A stretch of 64,000 nucleotides of DNA from Planctomycetota bacterium (GCA_033763975.1 JANRJM010000001.1:243896-307895), one strand, 5' to 3'; positions 35,134 to 44,395 are shown, numbered from the stretch's first letter. Numbers and translations are program-made. The notes: generated by a model not told the origin, from the sequence alone.

Positions 35134-36282
35134 CTACCCCTTGAACACGATCCCCGGCTCCACGCGCAGCGCCCGCAGCCCGGCGAGCAACGCCGCCACC
35201 GCGCAGATGCACAGCACGCTTACCGCCGAGCCCACCGCGAGCTGCCACGGCAGGTGGAAGCCCATCCCGATGCGCGAGAAGATGACGCCCGTGAACGCGG
35301 CGAGGCCGACCCCGATGCCGAACCCCAGCAGCCCCACGACGACGACCTGCGCGCCGATCATGCGGACCAGCCCCAGGTTGTTCATGCCCAGGGCCTTGAG
35401 GGCGCCGAACGTCTTGAGGTTGTCGGCGACGTAGTTGAAGAACGTCTGCCCGCCGACGAGCAGCCCGATGACAAAGCCCAGCGCCACGGTGATGCCGAAG
35501 TTGATGAGGATGCCCGTCTTGTCGAGCGTGTACGACGCGGTCATCCGGATGAACTCGTCGCGGGTGAGCGCGCGCAGCCCGGTGGTGTCCTCGATGCGCC
35601 GCGCGACCGCATCGATCGCCTCGCCCGGGTCGGCCTTCGCCAGCACGTAGGTGAGCTGGCGCCGCTGGGGCGGGGCCCAGGCGAGCGCCCGCGAGTAGGT
35701 CGTGTAGATCACCGGCTGCCAGTAGAACGCCTTCGTGAGCGTCGCCACGCCGACGACGCGCGCCGTGTTGTCGTTCACCGAGAGCGTGTCGCCCAGCGCG
35801 AGCGCGCGGCGCACGCCGGACGCGTCCACGATGGACAGGTCGCTGGCGCGGGCGTCCACGATCACCCCGTCGCTCTGGCGGAGGTGCTCGGGTGCTCCCT
35901 CGACCATGAGCGGCGGCGCGCCGATGAGCGTTGCGTCGTCGACGCCGACCACGGTGCACGCCTGGAGCGTGCCGTCGCGCAGGCGCACGGGGAGCTGGTT
36001 CTTGTACATCGGCACGGCCCAGCGCACGCCCTCGACCGCGCGGACGCGCTGCACCGCTGTGTCGGCGATGGGCTTGAAGTCTTCGGTGAAGAGCACCTGC
36101 GGGTCCATGACCCAGATGTCCGGCGACGGGACGTCGTCGATGAACGCCCACGTGCGCGTGGTGTAGCCCAGGAAGATCGCCGCCTGCTGCGTGATGAGCA
36201 TCGACGCGAACGACAGCCCGATGAGCAGCCCGAAGAACTTGAGCCGGTCGCCCATGATCATCTTGATTGCCACGCGGATCAT
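35134..36282 (-). CDS. ABC permease of FtsX/DevC type (first of two)
   Basis: The 382 residues have the MacB/FtsX layout: one N-terminal membrane helix (about 15-38), a large periplasmic domain (about 40-260) opening with PDIWVMDPQV, then three C-terminal helices ending EPGIVFKG. TVALGFVIGLLVGGQTFFNYVADNLKTFGALKALGMNNL is the FtsX coupling region. It is closely similar in layout to the permease at 37055. Its ATG overlaps the tetR stop, so it is made together with the regulator. Confidence 0.92.
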   Translation of the reverse strand: MIRVAIKMIMGDRLKFFGLLIGLSFASMLITQQAAIFLGYTTRTWAFIDDVPSPDIWVMDPQVLFTEDFKPIADTAVQRVRAVEGVRWAVPMYKNQLPVRLRDGTLQACTVVGVDDATLIGAPPLMVEGAPEHLRQSDGVIVDARASDLSIVDASGVRRALALGDTLSVNDNTARVVGVATLTKAFYWQPVIYTTYSRALAWAPPQRRQLTYVLAKADPGEAIDAVARRIEDTTGLRALTRDEFIRMTASYTLDKTGILINFGITVALGFVIGLLVGGQTFFNYVADNLKTFGALKALGMNNLGLVRMIGAQVVVVGLLGFGIGVGLAAFTGVIFSRIGMGFHLPWQLAVGSAVSVLCICAVAALLAGLRALRVEPGIVFKG

Positions 36283-36932
36283 GCCGACACCCCCTTCCGC
36301 GCGTCGCCGGGCGCGAGCATGCCGTCGGTGACGGCCTCGAGCAGGCGGTACGCCGTCTCGAGCGGGTCGCGCCACCGCACCCACGGGCACGTGCCGTGGA
36401 TGATGTACAGCGACGCGACGCTGTGGGCCGCGGCCCAGCAGATCTGCGCCACACGCTCCGGATCTCGGTAGCCGGGCTTGAAGCGCCCGGCGCGGATGCA
36501 CTCGCTGACCGCCTGACGCATGAACGCGTACCCGTCGAGGTCCGGGTTGTCGCGCACGGTGGAGAGCACCGCCTCGGGGGGCGGCGGCTTGGGGGTCATG
36601 AACATGAAGCGGTAGTGGTGGGGGTGGTCGAGCGCGAACCGCACGTACGCCCGCCCGATCTCGAGCAGGCGCTCCACCGGGTCGGCGATGCACTCGGCCA
36701 CGCCGAAGGCCTCGCGCAGCATGCAGCAGTCGTCGCGGCAGAGCTCCTCGATGAGCGCGTCCTTGTCGGGGAAGTGCACGTAGAGCGCGGGCGCCGTGTA
36801 CTCGGCCGCGTCGGCGATGCGCCGCATGGTGACGTGCTCGAGCCCGTCACGCACGAACAGATCCCGGGCGGCGGAAAGGATCTTCCCGCGGGCGGCCGCC
36901 TTCTCTCTGGCCCGTCGATCGGCTGGGGGCAC
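36279..36932 (-). CDS. TetR-family transcriptional repressor of the efflux operon
   Basis: The 217 residues have an N-terminal helix-turn-helix domain (about 10-57: GKILSAARDLFVRDGLEHVTMRRIADAAEYTAPALYVHF read in segments) with the usual YVHFPDKDALIEEL, then an all-helical ligand domain. I chose the GTG at 36932 because GGAG lies six bases upstream; the longer frame runs through the operator. A perfect palindrome overlaps its transcription start, so it very likely represses itself and the genes behind it (permease, ATPase, adaptor, channel). The inducer is unknown. Confidence 0.92.
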   Translation of the reverse strand: MPPADRRAREKAAARGKILSAARDLFVRDGLEHVTMRRIADAAEYTAPALYVHFPDKDALIEELCRDDCCMLREAFGVAECIADPVERLLEIGRAYVRFALDHPHHYRFMFMTPKPPPPEAVLSTVRDNPDLDGYAFMRQAVSECIRAGRFKPGYRDPERVAQICWAAAHSVASLYIIHGTCPWVRWRDPLETAYRLLEAVTDGMLAPGDARKGVSA

Positions 36933-36950
36933 GGGGGGCTCCGGGTCGCA

Positions 36951-36969
36951 CAGTGAACAGCGTTCACTG
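36951..36969. promoter_or_regulatory. TetR operator: perfect 8-bp palindrome
   Basis: CAGTGAAC and GTTCACTG are separated by three bases. The site sits between the -10 box (36979-36984) and the tetR start, where binding would block transcription. A second, weaker inverted pair (AGTGT/ACACT, 36979-36993 on the plus strand) overlaps the -10 box and may be a second half of the regulatory site. Confidence 0.8.
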
Positions 36970-36978
36970 AACGCCGTT

Positions 36979-37006
36979 AGTGTACCGCACACTGTTCGCC
37001 GGTCAA
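36979..37006 (-). promoter_or_regulatory. Promoter of the tetR-efflux operon (TTGACC, 16 bases, TACACT)
   Basis: On the minus strand TTGACC (37001-37006) and TACACT (36979-36984) are 16 bases apart. This is the best sigma-70-like promoter I found in the window, and the operator starts 9 bases downstream of the -10. Confidence 0.7.
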
Positions 37007-37054
37007 GCCCCCGCGGATGCACTCCCCGCCCGGGCCCGGGCGCCGGGGGGGCGG

Positions 37055-38215
37055 CTAGCCCTTGAACACGATCGCCGGCTCCAGGGCGATGACCTTGCGG
37101 ATGGCGAGCATGGCCGCGCCCAGCGCGATGACGATCGTGGCGGCCCCCGCGACGAGCAGGAGCTGCCAGGGCATGTAGAACGCCAGCGGGCTGTTCGCCG
37201 CCGCGTTGCCCATGGCCGACGCGATCCCGACGCCCAGCCCGTAGCCGATCCCGCCGACGACCCCCGCCTGGAGCAGGATCATCGCGAGCAGGCGTCCGTC
37301 GGAGGCGCCCATCGCCTTGAGCGTGCCGAAGTAGCGGAGGTTGTCGACGGTGAAGCTCAGGAACATGAACCCGGTGATGACGGTGCCGATGACGAACCCC
37401 AGGCCCACGGCGATCCCGAAGTTGATCGGGATGCCGGTGTTCTGGATGAAGTAGTTGATCGTGCGCCCCTTGAACTCGTCGCGGGTGTACGCCGCCAGCC
37501 CGGTCGTCTGTTCGAGGCGGTCGCACAGCGCGGGGATGTCCTCTCCCGGGGCGGCCTTGACGAGGATGAACGACAGCAGCTTGCGCTCGCGCGGGACGTA
37601 CGACGTCGCCCGGGCGTACGTCGTGTAGATGGTCGGCAGGCTCTGGAAGGTCCGCGTGTTCTGGGAGATGCCCACGACGATCGCCCGCCGATCGTTGAGC
37701 TCCATGATGTCGCCCACCCGCAGCGGCTCGGGCGAGCCCCCGGGCGAAGCCGGTGGGCGGGCCAGGCGCGTCGAGGCGCCGACGGCGTCGACGATCACCG
37801 CGTCGGCGCGGCGCAGGTCTTCGAGGCGCCCTTCGAGCATGCGGGGCGGGCCGCCGGTCAGGGTCGAATCTTCGAGCCCGATGAGGTTGCAGTTCTGGAA
37901 CTGCCCGTTGGCGAGGCGCGCGCGGGTCTGACCCTTGTAGAGCGGGGACGCCCACGCCACGCCCTCGACCCCTCGCACGCGGTACAACGCCGTGCTCGAG
38001 AGCGGCTTCACGTCGTCGATGTACTGCACCTTCGGGTCCATGACCCAGATGTCCGGGTCGCGCATATCGGTGAGCACGGCGACGGTGCGGCTCATGAGCC
38101 CCAGGAAGATCGAGCCCTGCCAGGTGATGACCATCGACGCCAGCGTGACGCCCATCACGATGAAGAGAAACTTCGACCGGTCGCGCACGAGCATGGTCAG
38201 GGCGATGACGAACAC
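37055..38215 (-). CDS. ABC permease of FtsX/DevC type (second of two)
   Basis: The 386-residue permease repeats the layout of the one at 35134: first helix, periplasmic domain opening PDIWVMDPKV, three C-terminal helices and the end EPAIVFKG. GFVIGTVITGFMFLSFTVDNLRYFGTLKAMGAS is the coupling region. It begins with a GTG behind CAGGAGGT. It lies upstream of the operator and has no ATPase of its own, so it may form a heterodimer with, or an alternative to, the other permease. No promoter could be fixed for it. Confidence 0.9.
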   Translation of the reverse strand: MFVIALTMLVRDRSKFLFIVMGVTLASMVITWQGSIFLGLMSRTVAVLTDMRDPDIWVMDPKVQYIDDVKPLSSTALYRVRGVEGVAWASPLYKGQTRARLANGQFQNCNLIGLEDSTLTGGPPRMLEGRLEDLRRADAVIVDAVGASTRLARPPASPGGSPEPLRVGDIMELNDRRAIVVGISQNTRTFQSLPTIYTTYARATSYVPRERKLLSFILVKAAPGEDIPALCDRLEQTTGLAAYTRDEFKGRTINYFIQNTGIPINFGIAVGLGFVIGTVITGFMFLSFTVDNLRYFGTLKAMGASDGRLLAMILLQAGVVGGIGYGLGVGIASAMGNAAANSPLAFYMPWQLLLVAGAATIVIALGAAMLAIRKVIALEPAIVFKG

Positions 38216-38326
38216 GAGCGCGACTACCTCCTGGCGACACCGGGCGCGCGGCGTCCGGCGCCGGCGACTCCGTCATTCTTCGCCTGCCCTGCCGGATCGT
38301 TTCGACCGCGGTGCGCCGGCGGATGC

Positions 38327-41300
38327 TCAGCGATCGCTCTCGGGGATGCCCATGCCCTTGCGGTTGGGGCTGGCCGGGCGCTTGGGGGCCCGGTACGGGC
38401 GCTCGCGGACGGCCTTGAGCATCTCGTCGATCGCGCGGTCGAGCTGGGGGTCGCCACCGTCGGTCATCCGGGCCGGGTCGTCGATGACCTCGATGTCGGG
38501 GTCGGTGCCGTGCCCTTCGACGCCCCACGTGCCATCGGTCTCGTAGAAGCCGAACGTGGGGACAGTGATCGCCCCGCCGTCAACGAAGCGCGGGTTGCCC
38601 GAGATGCCGACCAGCCCGCCCCACGTGCGCGTGCCGATGAGCGGCCCGAGCTTGTTGTGGCGGAACAGCCACGGGAACATGTCGCCCCCCGAGCCGGCGA
38701 GCCCGTTGATGAGCATGCACTTGGGCCCGAAGTGGGCGTCGGGCGGCCAGGGCCAGTCGTTGCCCTCGCGCCGGGCCCAGTAGTTCGTCACCGGGCGGTT
38801 GAGCAGCTCGATGAAGCGCGTGGGGATCTGCCCCCCGCCGTTCCAGCGCTCGTCGATGATGAGCGCCTCGGTCCCGCGCTGCCCGAAGAACTGGCGGTAG
38901 AGGTCGTTCTGTCCGTCGACGCCGGTGTTGGGGACGTAGATGTAGCCGACCTTGCCGCCGGACTTCTCCGCGACGTAGGCCCGCTTGGCCTCGATCCACG
39001 CGCGGTAGCGCAGGTTGACCTCGCTGGGGATCGTCTTGACGACGACCTCGCGTTCGGCCCCGTCGAACTCGGGGCGCGCGTTGAGCGTGAGCGAGACCGT
39101 CTGGTTGACCTTTCCGACGAGGGCCGCCCACGGGTCGCGGCTCGCGTCGACCGGCACGCCGTTCACCGCGAGGAGGTAGTCGCCGACCTTGGCGTCCACG
39201 CCCGGCTGGGCGAGGGGCGAGCGGGCATCGGCGTCCCAGGCGGCGCCGCCGAGGATGCGCGAGATGCGGTAGGCGCCGCCGGCGTCGGTCTCGACGCGCT
39301 CGAAGTCGCACCCCAGCATCCCGACGCCCACGCTCGGCTGATCCTCGACATCGCCCGGGACGCTGAGGTAGGCGTGCCCGACGTTGAGCTCGGAGATCAT
39401 CTCGGCGATGATCCAGTTGACGTCGTCGCGGCTGGCGGCGTCGTCGAGCATCGCGCCGTAGTGGGCCTTCATGCCGGCCCAGTCCACGCCGTGCATCGTC
39501 GGCTCGTAGTAATAGTCGCGCATGATGCGCCAGGCGTCGTCGAAGATCTGTCGCCATTCCTCGCGCGGACGGACGGACGACTGCATGCCGGCGGTCGGCA
39601 CGGTCTGGGCCTTGCCGCCCCCGGCCGCGGGGTCGTGGATCGCGATGCTCGAGCCCCGGATGACGAGCAGCTTCTTGCCGTCGGCCGAGAGTTCCCACCC
39701 GCCCGCGCCGGTGACGCCCTTCTCTTCGCGCTCATCGCTCAGGTACTCGATCACGCGGATGCCCGTCTCGCCGCTGCCGCGCGCCTGCGTGCGCGAGAAG
39801 ATGAGCTTGTTGCCGTCGGCGACGCCCATGCCGCCGAAGTTCCCGGGGGCGACGGGCAGCGGCATGGCGCGGGCCTCGAGCCCGTCCAGTTCGATGACGA
39901 GCGGCTTCTTCTCGGCATCAGTCGCGCTCGCGGCGTCGGGCTTCCCGTCCGCCGCGGGCTGCCCGCCCCCCGCGTCCCGCGTCACGGACCAGTCGCCCGA
40001 GCGATCGCCGACGGTCCAACGTCCGCGGGCGGCGCCGTCCTTGAGCGTGCCGGTGAAGGTGACGAGGTTCTCGCCGATGCGCGACGTGAAGTCGAGCTGC
40101 CCGGAGGCGCGGTCGTACGTGCCGCTGAGGTCGCCCGAGCCCATCGCGCTGGTGATCGTCCCCGTGAGCCGCCCGTCGGGCCCGAGGGTGAGCGTCATGG
40201 TGACGGCCATCCCGGCGGCGAGTTCGGGGCTGGCGCCCGTGGCGGTGCCGGTCCACCGCCCGCTCACGCCGTCGTCGGGCGCGGCGTCGTCCTTCTTGTC
40301 GTCGTCCTTCTTGTCAGCGTCCTTCTTGTCAGCGTCCTTCTTGTCGGCGTCCTTCTTGTCGCTGTCCTTCTTGTCGGCGTCCTTCTTGGAGTCCTTCTTG
40401 TCGTCCTTCTTGAGCGTTTCCTCGTCGCTCTTGGGGAGCATGGGGTTCTTGACGTCCGCACGGAGCGGGGTCATGAGAATGACCTCGCTCCCGCGATACG
40501 CGTAGGTCGAGTCGAGGTCGGAATACTCAGGGTTGTTCACGGCCATCGCGGAGCGGTAGAAGAGATAGTCGCCCGTGCGATCGAAGGCCGGGCTGCCGGC
40601 GGCGAACATCCCGCTGGTGACGCGGGTCTTCTCGCCCGTCGCGACGTTCGCGATCCAGATGACCTCGGTCGAGGTGCGGTCGTCGGCGCGGGTGTACGCG
40701 AGCCACGCGCTGTCGTGCGACCAGCTCCACGAGGGCGAGTTCATCCACGGGTCCTTGTCGATCTCGCGCGTCTCGCCGGATTCGAGCGTCGTCACGAACA
40801 GGCGCCCGCCCTGGTCGGTGAACGCGATGTGCTTGGAATCCGGCGACCAGTTCGTGCGCGAGCGGAACCCGGGCCCCAGGTTGGTGAGCTTGCGGGGGGC
40901 GGCCTTGGCGTGCGACGCGGCGTCGTCGCCCGCGGGCTTCTCGGCGCCGTCGTCCTTCGGCTCGGCGTCGGGCGTGCCCGGCTCGTCCGGCTTCGCGTCG
41001 TCCTTCTTCGCGTCGTCGTCCTTCTTGTCATCGTCCTTCTTTGCTTCCGGGGGCTTGGCGTCGGAGGGGCGGACCCAGAGTTCGTACTCGCCGGCCTCGT
41101 CGGAGAAGTACGCGATCCACTTGCCGCCGGGGCTCCACGCGGGGTCGCGTTCGGCCACGCCGTCGGTGCGCGTGAAGTTGCGGACGACACCTTCCTTGGC
41201 CGGGGCCGACCAGATGTCCCCGCGCGCCTCGATCGCGACGCGCTTGCCGGTGGGCGAGATGCTGGCCGAGGTGATGGCGTCCGCCGCGTTCACGCGTCGG

Positions 41301-42247
41301 GCGCGCAGCGTCGGGCGATCGCCCGGCACGGTGACCTTCACCTCGCGCGACGCCTTGGTCGCGAGGTCGAGCAGCATGAGCTTGGCGCCGAGCTGGAAGA
41401 CGATCTCGCCCCGCCCGTTGGAGCCCGGTCCGATGGAAGGCCAGCGGACGTCGTCGTCGGTGAAGGTCGTGATCTGCGTGGGCGTGCGCCGGGCGACGTC
41501 GTACGCCCAGATGTTCAGGCGGTGCTCGCGGCCCGCGTCGGAGAGGTAGTACAGCGTGGCGCCGTCGCTGCCGGGCACCCACATGGGGATGGTGTCGGTC
41601 CCTTCCCAGTCGGTGACGCGCCGGCTGGACTTGTCCTTGAGGTTGAAGAGCCACACGTCGGTCGCCATGCCGCCGCGATAGCGCTTCCAGGTGCGTGAAT
41701 CGGTGGAGTGGGGCGTGTAGGCAAGCCAGGTGCCATCGGGCGAGATGGCGCCGAAGCCGCTGTAGGGCACGGGCAGGGGCTCGTACGCCCCGCCATCGAC
41801 GTCGATGGTGAAGGCCTGGGTCTGGCGGGCGAGGCCGGCGAGCCCGTTGGTGATGAAGTGCAGGGAGTCGCCCGCGGGCGTCCAGTCGCAGAGCGTCTCG
41901 GCGCCGGGGTGATGGGTGACGCGTTCGGCGACGCCCCCCGCGACGGGCACGACATACAGGTCGCGGTTGCCGTCGTAGTTGCCGACGAAGGCGACGCGGG
42001 CGCCGTCGGGGCTGAAGCGCGGGAACTGCTCGGGGCCGGGGGGCGAGGCGATGGGCGTCGCGGTGCCGCCGTCCTTGGGCACGATCCACAGGTCGTTGGC
42101 GTAGGAGAACACGATGTGCGAGCGTGAGACGTCGGGCCAGCGGAGCATGCCGGCGTTCGGCGTCGTTTGGCCCGACGCGAGCGCGGGCAGCACAGTGCCC
42201 GAGAGGGTGGCGAGCAGGAAGGCGCGACGGCGCGACGAGCGGTGCAT
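38327..42247 (-). CDS. Tricorn-like S41 peptidase with beta-propellers, exported
   Basis: This 1306-residue protein has a signal peptide (RRRAFLLATLSGTVLPALASGQ region), WD40/PD40-type propeller repeats (IPMWVPGSDGATLYYLSDAGREHR, SPDGTWLAY), two Lys-Asp linkers, an inserted beta-rich domain of about 95 residues, then a tricorn core, PDZ (VNGVPVDASRDPW) and S41 catalytic domain. The serine is S1186 in NGLAGSGGDMFPW, and GHAYL carries the likely histidine. Tricorn homologues degrade peptides; an exported one would process extracytoplasmic proteins. No clear Shine-Dalgarno precedes the ATG. Confidence 0.92.
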   Translation of the reverse strand: MHRSSRRRAFLLATLSGTVLPALASGQTTPNAGMLRWPDVSRSHIVFSYANDLWIVPKDGGTATPIASPPGPEQFPRFSPDGARVAFVGNYDGNRDLYVVPVAGGVAERVTHHPGAETLCDWTPAGDSLHFITNGLAGLARQTQAFTIDVDGGAYEPLPVPYSGFGAISPDGTWLAYTPHSTDSRTWKRYRGGMATDVWLFNLKDKSSRRVTDWEGTDTIPMWVPGSDGATLYYLSDAGREHRLNIWAYDVARRTPTQITTFTDDDVRWPSIGPGSNGRGEIVFQLGAKLMLLDLATKASREVKVTVPGDRPTLRARRVNAADAITSASISPTGKRVAIEARGDIWSAPAKEGVVRNFTRTDGVAERDPAWSPGGKWIAYFSDEAGEYELWVRPSDAKPPEAKKDDDKKDDDAKKDDAKPDEPGTPDAEPKDDGAEKPAGDDAASHAKAAPRKLTNLGPGFRSRTNWSPDSKHIAFTDQGGRLFVTTLESGETREIDKDPWMNSPSWSWSHDSAWLAYTRADDRTSTEVIWIANVATGEKTRVTSGMFAAGSPAFDRTGDYLFYRSAMAVNNPEYSDLDSTYAYRGSEVILMTPLRADVKNPMLPKSDEETLKKDDKKDSKKDADKKDSDKKDADKKDADKKDADKKDDDKKDDAAPDDGVSGRWTGTATGASPELAAGMAVTMTLTLGPDGRLTGTITSAMGSGDLSGTYDRASGQLDFTSRIGENLVTFTGTLKDGAARGRWTVGDRSGDWSVTRDAGGGQPAADGKPDAASATDAEKKPLVIELDGLEARAMPLPVAPGNFGGMGVADGNKLIFSRTQARGSGETGIRVIEYLSDEREEKGVTGAGGWELSADGKKLLVIRGSSIAIHDPAAGGGKAQTVPTAGMQSSVRPREEWRQIFDDAWRIMRDYYYEPTMHGVDWAGMKAHYGAMLDDAASRDDVNWIIAEMISELNVGHAYLSVPGDVEDQPSVGVGMLGCDFERVETDAGGAYRISRILGGAAWDADARSPLAQPGVDAKVGDYLLAVNGVPVDASRDPWAALVGKVNQTVSLTLNARPEFDGAEREVVVKTIPSEVNLRYRAWIEAKRAYVAEKSGGKVGYIYVPNTGVDGQNDLYRQFFGQRGTEALIIDERWNGGGQIPTRFIELLNRPVTNYWARREGNDWPWPPDAHFGPKCMLINGLAGSGGDMFPWLFRHNKLGPLIGTRTWGGLVGISGNPRFVDGGAITVPTFGFYETDGTWGVEGHGTDPDIEVIDDPARMTDGGDPQLDRAIDEMLKAVRERPYRAPKRPASPNRKGMGIPESDR
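40287..40411. repeat. 15-bp tandem repeat encoding the Lys-Lys-Asp linker
   Basis: About eight imperfect copies of a 15-base unit (reading GTCCTTCTTGTC plus a variable triplet on the plus strand) encode repeated DKKDA/DKKDS on the minus strand. Such a run is prone to slippage and may vary in length between strains. Confidence 0.85.
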
Positions 42248-42379
42248 ATTCACGCAAAAGTTCCCGGGAGAAGACACTTCGGTCAACCGCAAGGAGGCAA
42301 GTCTATCTCCCGCCCGGGCGCAGCGATGCCTCGCCGCGCAGTGTCCGCGGGCGTAACGGGCTCGCCGTCCTGAGCGCGA

Positions 42380-42652
42380 TCACGCGCTCAGCAGGCGCGC
42401 CCCGAACCGGGCGACGACGACGACCGCGATGATCAGCAGCGCGTGCGCCGCCAGCACGCCCCACAGCACGCGCTCGCAGCGGAGGTCGTACGCCGAGCGC
42501 CGCACGACCCGCGCCGTTCCGGACCCGCCGCACTCCGGGCACCGGCCGGGTGACCGCCCTTCCGCGGGGTAGCGGCACGCGGCGCAGAGAATGTCGTACG
42601 CGATCTCGCCGGCATGGGGGGCGGGCGTCGGGGCTGCAGGTCGCGGGTGCAT
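42380..42652 (-). CDS. Small membrane protein with zinc ribbon (90 aa)
   Basis: The protein has a zinc-ribbon knuckle pair, CAAC (C23, C26) and CPEC (C38, C41), 11 residues apart, then a short linker and one membrane helix (about 63-85). The ILCAACRYPAEGRSPGRCPECGG arrangement resembles small membrane proteins that recur in planctomycetes. I know no function. No Shine-Dalgarno is evident. It lies between the S41 peptidase gene and the divergent PqaA-type gene. Confidence 0.65.
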   Translation of the reverse strand: MHPRPAAPTPAPHAGEIAYDILCAACRYPAEGRSPGRCPECGGSGTARVVRRSAYDLRCERVLWGVLAAHALLIIAVVVVARFGARLLSA

Positions 42653-42780
42653 CGCGGCGGGATGCGCCGGGGGATGAGCGGCATCTCACGCCCGCCGTGA
42701 GTCCTGGCTTACCCGGCCTCGTGACGCGGGCAGACGCGCCGCCCGCGCGGGCCGACGCGGTCCCGCCGCGGGAAATGCCG

Positions 42781-42786
42781 TACCCT
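42781..42786 (+). promoter_or_regulatory. -10-like box TACCCT, 6 bases before the PqaA-type gene
   Basis: The box ends 6 bases before the ATG at 42793; no ribosome binding site fits between. It follows the leaderless pattern. Confidence 0.4.
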
Positions 42787-42792
42787 CTCGCC

Positions 42793-44337
42793 ATGAAGTT
42801 CATGCGCACACTCGCGGCGGTCACGACGGCGGTGCTGCTGCACGCCGTGGCGGCGGCCCAGACGCCCGTCCTGCCCGTGGGGTTCCCCGACGTTGACACC
42901 ACGCGGTGGATCGGCGCCATCCCGCTGGGCGAGGGCGTGCCCGACAGCTCGCCGCCCGGCGCGTCCGCGCTCGAGCGCTACGTCGCGTTCGACGACGGCG
43001 CGTACGCGTGGTCGAAGGCGAAGGAGTTTGTCGTGCCCGGCGGCACGGTCCATGTGCTGCGTCTCACGTCGCAGCGCTGGCGCCCCGATGCCGACACGAG
43101 CCACCCCATCTGGACGCACTACCTGACCATCGGCGTGCCCGACACGATCAAGAACCGCACGCCGGTGTTCATCATCGGGGGCGGGCGTCGTCGCACCGAG
43201 CCGGCTTCGTCCCCGCCCGGCGAGCTGGTGGTGCTGCTCGGCGCCGGCTCGGTCGTCGCGTATCTCGACAACGTCCCCAACCAGCCGCTGACGCTCGAGA
43301 ACGACGGGCGCGAGCGGTTCGAGGACGACCTGCTGGCCCGCACCTGGGTGATCGCGGCTCGCGACAACGACGCGACCTGGATCGGGCGATTCCCGATGGT
43401 GAAGGCCGCGGTGCGGGGCATGGACGCGACGGAAGAGTTCCTCGCGACGCTGAAGACGCCGGAGGGCGGGGCGCGCCCCGACGCCGTGCCCGACGGGTTC
43501 TTCGTCGTCGGGGCGTCGAAGCGGGGGTGGACGACGTGGCTCACCGGCGCGATCGACCCGCGCGTCAAGGCGCTCGCGCCCATGGTGATCGACGTGCTGA
43601 ACATGCAGGCGCACACGCCGCACCACTACATGAGCTACGGCTTCTGGGCGCCGGCGCTGCGCGACTACGAGGCCAACGGCATCCCCGCGATGTTCGGCAC
43701 GCCCGAGCTCGCGCGGGTCATCGCGCACGAAGACCCGCTGTTCTACCTCTCGCGCATCGGCGAGCGCCCGGTGTACGTCGTAAACGCCGGCGGGGACGAG
43801 TTCTTCCCGACGGATTCGCTGCGGCACTACGAGTCGTCGCTGCCGCCCGGGGCCCGTGTGCGCGTTGTGCCGAACGTGGGGCACTCCATGCGAGCGGGCG
43901 GGCCCGGCGTGCTGCTCGACGTGCTCGCGTTCTACCAGCGCGCAACCGGCGGCGGGGAGATCCCGCGCGTCTCGTGGTCGGTCGAGCGGGGTGAGCGCGC
44001 CGACACGGTGACCGTGCGGCTGTCGCAGCAGGCCGACAGCGCCGCGCTCTGGCAGGTGACGAACCCCAAGGCACGCGACTTCCGCTTCGACCAGACCGGC
44101 CCGAACTGGAAGAGCACGCCCTTGCAGGTGGGCGCCGATCCGCTCACGTACACGTTCGAACTGGCGAAGCCGCAGGCGGGATGGCAAGCGTCGATGGCGG
44201 CGTTCATCTTCCGCGACGCCGAGGGTGGGGCGCTGCCGGTGACGACGCGCGTGTTCATCACGCCCGACACACTGCCGCACACGCTGCCGGCGCGGAACGG
44301 CGCGGGTGCGCCCGGGCAGGCGCCATCCGGACAGTGA
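42793..44337 (+). CDS. PhoPQ-activated pathogenicity-related (PqaA-type) hydrolase, secreted
   Basis: The 514-residue protein has a signal peptide (LAAVTTAVLLHAVAAAQ) and an alpha/beta-hydrolase core of the PqaA family. The nucleophile is S242 in GASKRGWTTW, the acid is in NAGGDEFF and the histidine in VPNVGHSM; PMVIDVLNMQAHTPHHYMSYGFWAPA is the family block. A C-terminal beta domain of about 120 residues follows. Substrates of the family are unknown. It is a single-gene unit close to the exported phosphoesterase. Confidence 0.87.
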   Translation: MKFMRTLAAVTTAVLLHAVAAAQTPVLPVGFPDVDTTRWIGAIPLGEGVPDSSPPGASALERYVAFDDGAYAWSKAKEFVVPGGTVHVLRLTSQRWRPDADTSHPIWTHYLTIGVPDTIKNRTPVFIIGGGRRRTEPASSPPGELVVLLGAGSVVAYLDNVPNQPLTLENDGRERFEDDLLARTWVIAARDNDATWIGRFPMVKAAVRGMDATEEFLATLKTPEGGARPDAVPDGFFVVGASKRGWTTWLTGAIDPRVKALAPMVIDVLNMQAHTPHHYMSYGFWAPALRDYEANGIPAMFGTPELARVIAHEDPLFYLSRIGERPVYVVNAGGDEFFPTDSLRHYESSLPPGARVRVVPNVGHSMRAGGPGVLLDVLAFYQRATGGGEIPRVSWSVERGERADTVTVRLSQQADSAALWQVTNPKARDFRFDQTGPNWKSTPLQVGADPLTYTFELAKPQAGWQASMAAFIFRDAEGGALPVTTRVFITPDTLPHTLPARNGAGAPGQAPSGQ

Positions 44338-44389
44338 ATCTTCGCGCAGCCTTTGCTTTGGCGCCCCGGCGGCGTGACGCGCCGGGCTT

Positions 44390-44395
44390 TACCAT
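44390..44395 (+). promoter_or_regulatory. Possible -10 box TACCAT of the metallophosphoesterase gene
   Basis: TACCAT lies 25 bases before the ATG at 44421, with GGAGTG as ribosome binding site in between. Confidence 0.3.

Noticed and set aside
36980..41698. A 1572-codon open frame on the plus strand
   Set aside because: It lies opposite the tetR promoter, the second permease and the S41 peptidase, and its translation is Arg/Ala/Asp/Val-rich without motifs, as expected of a shadow frame in 70% GC DNA.
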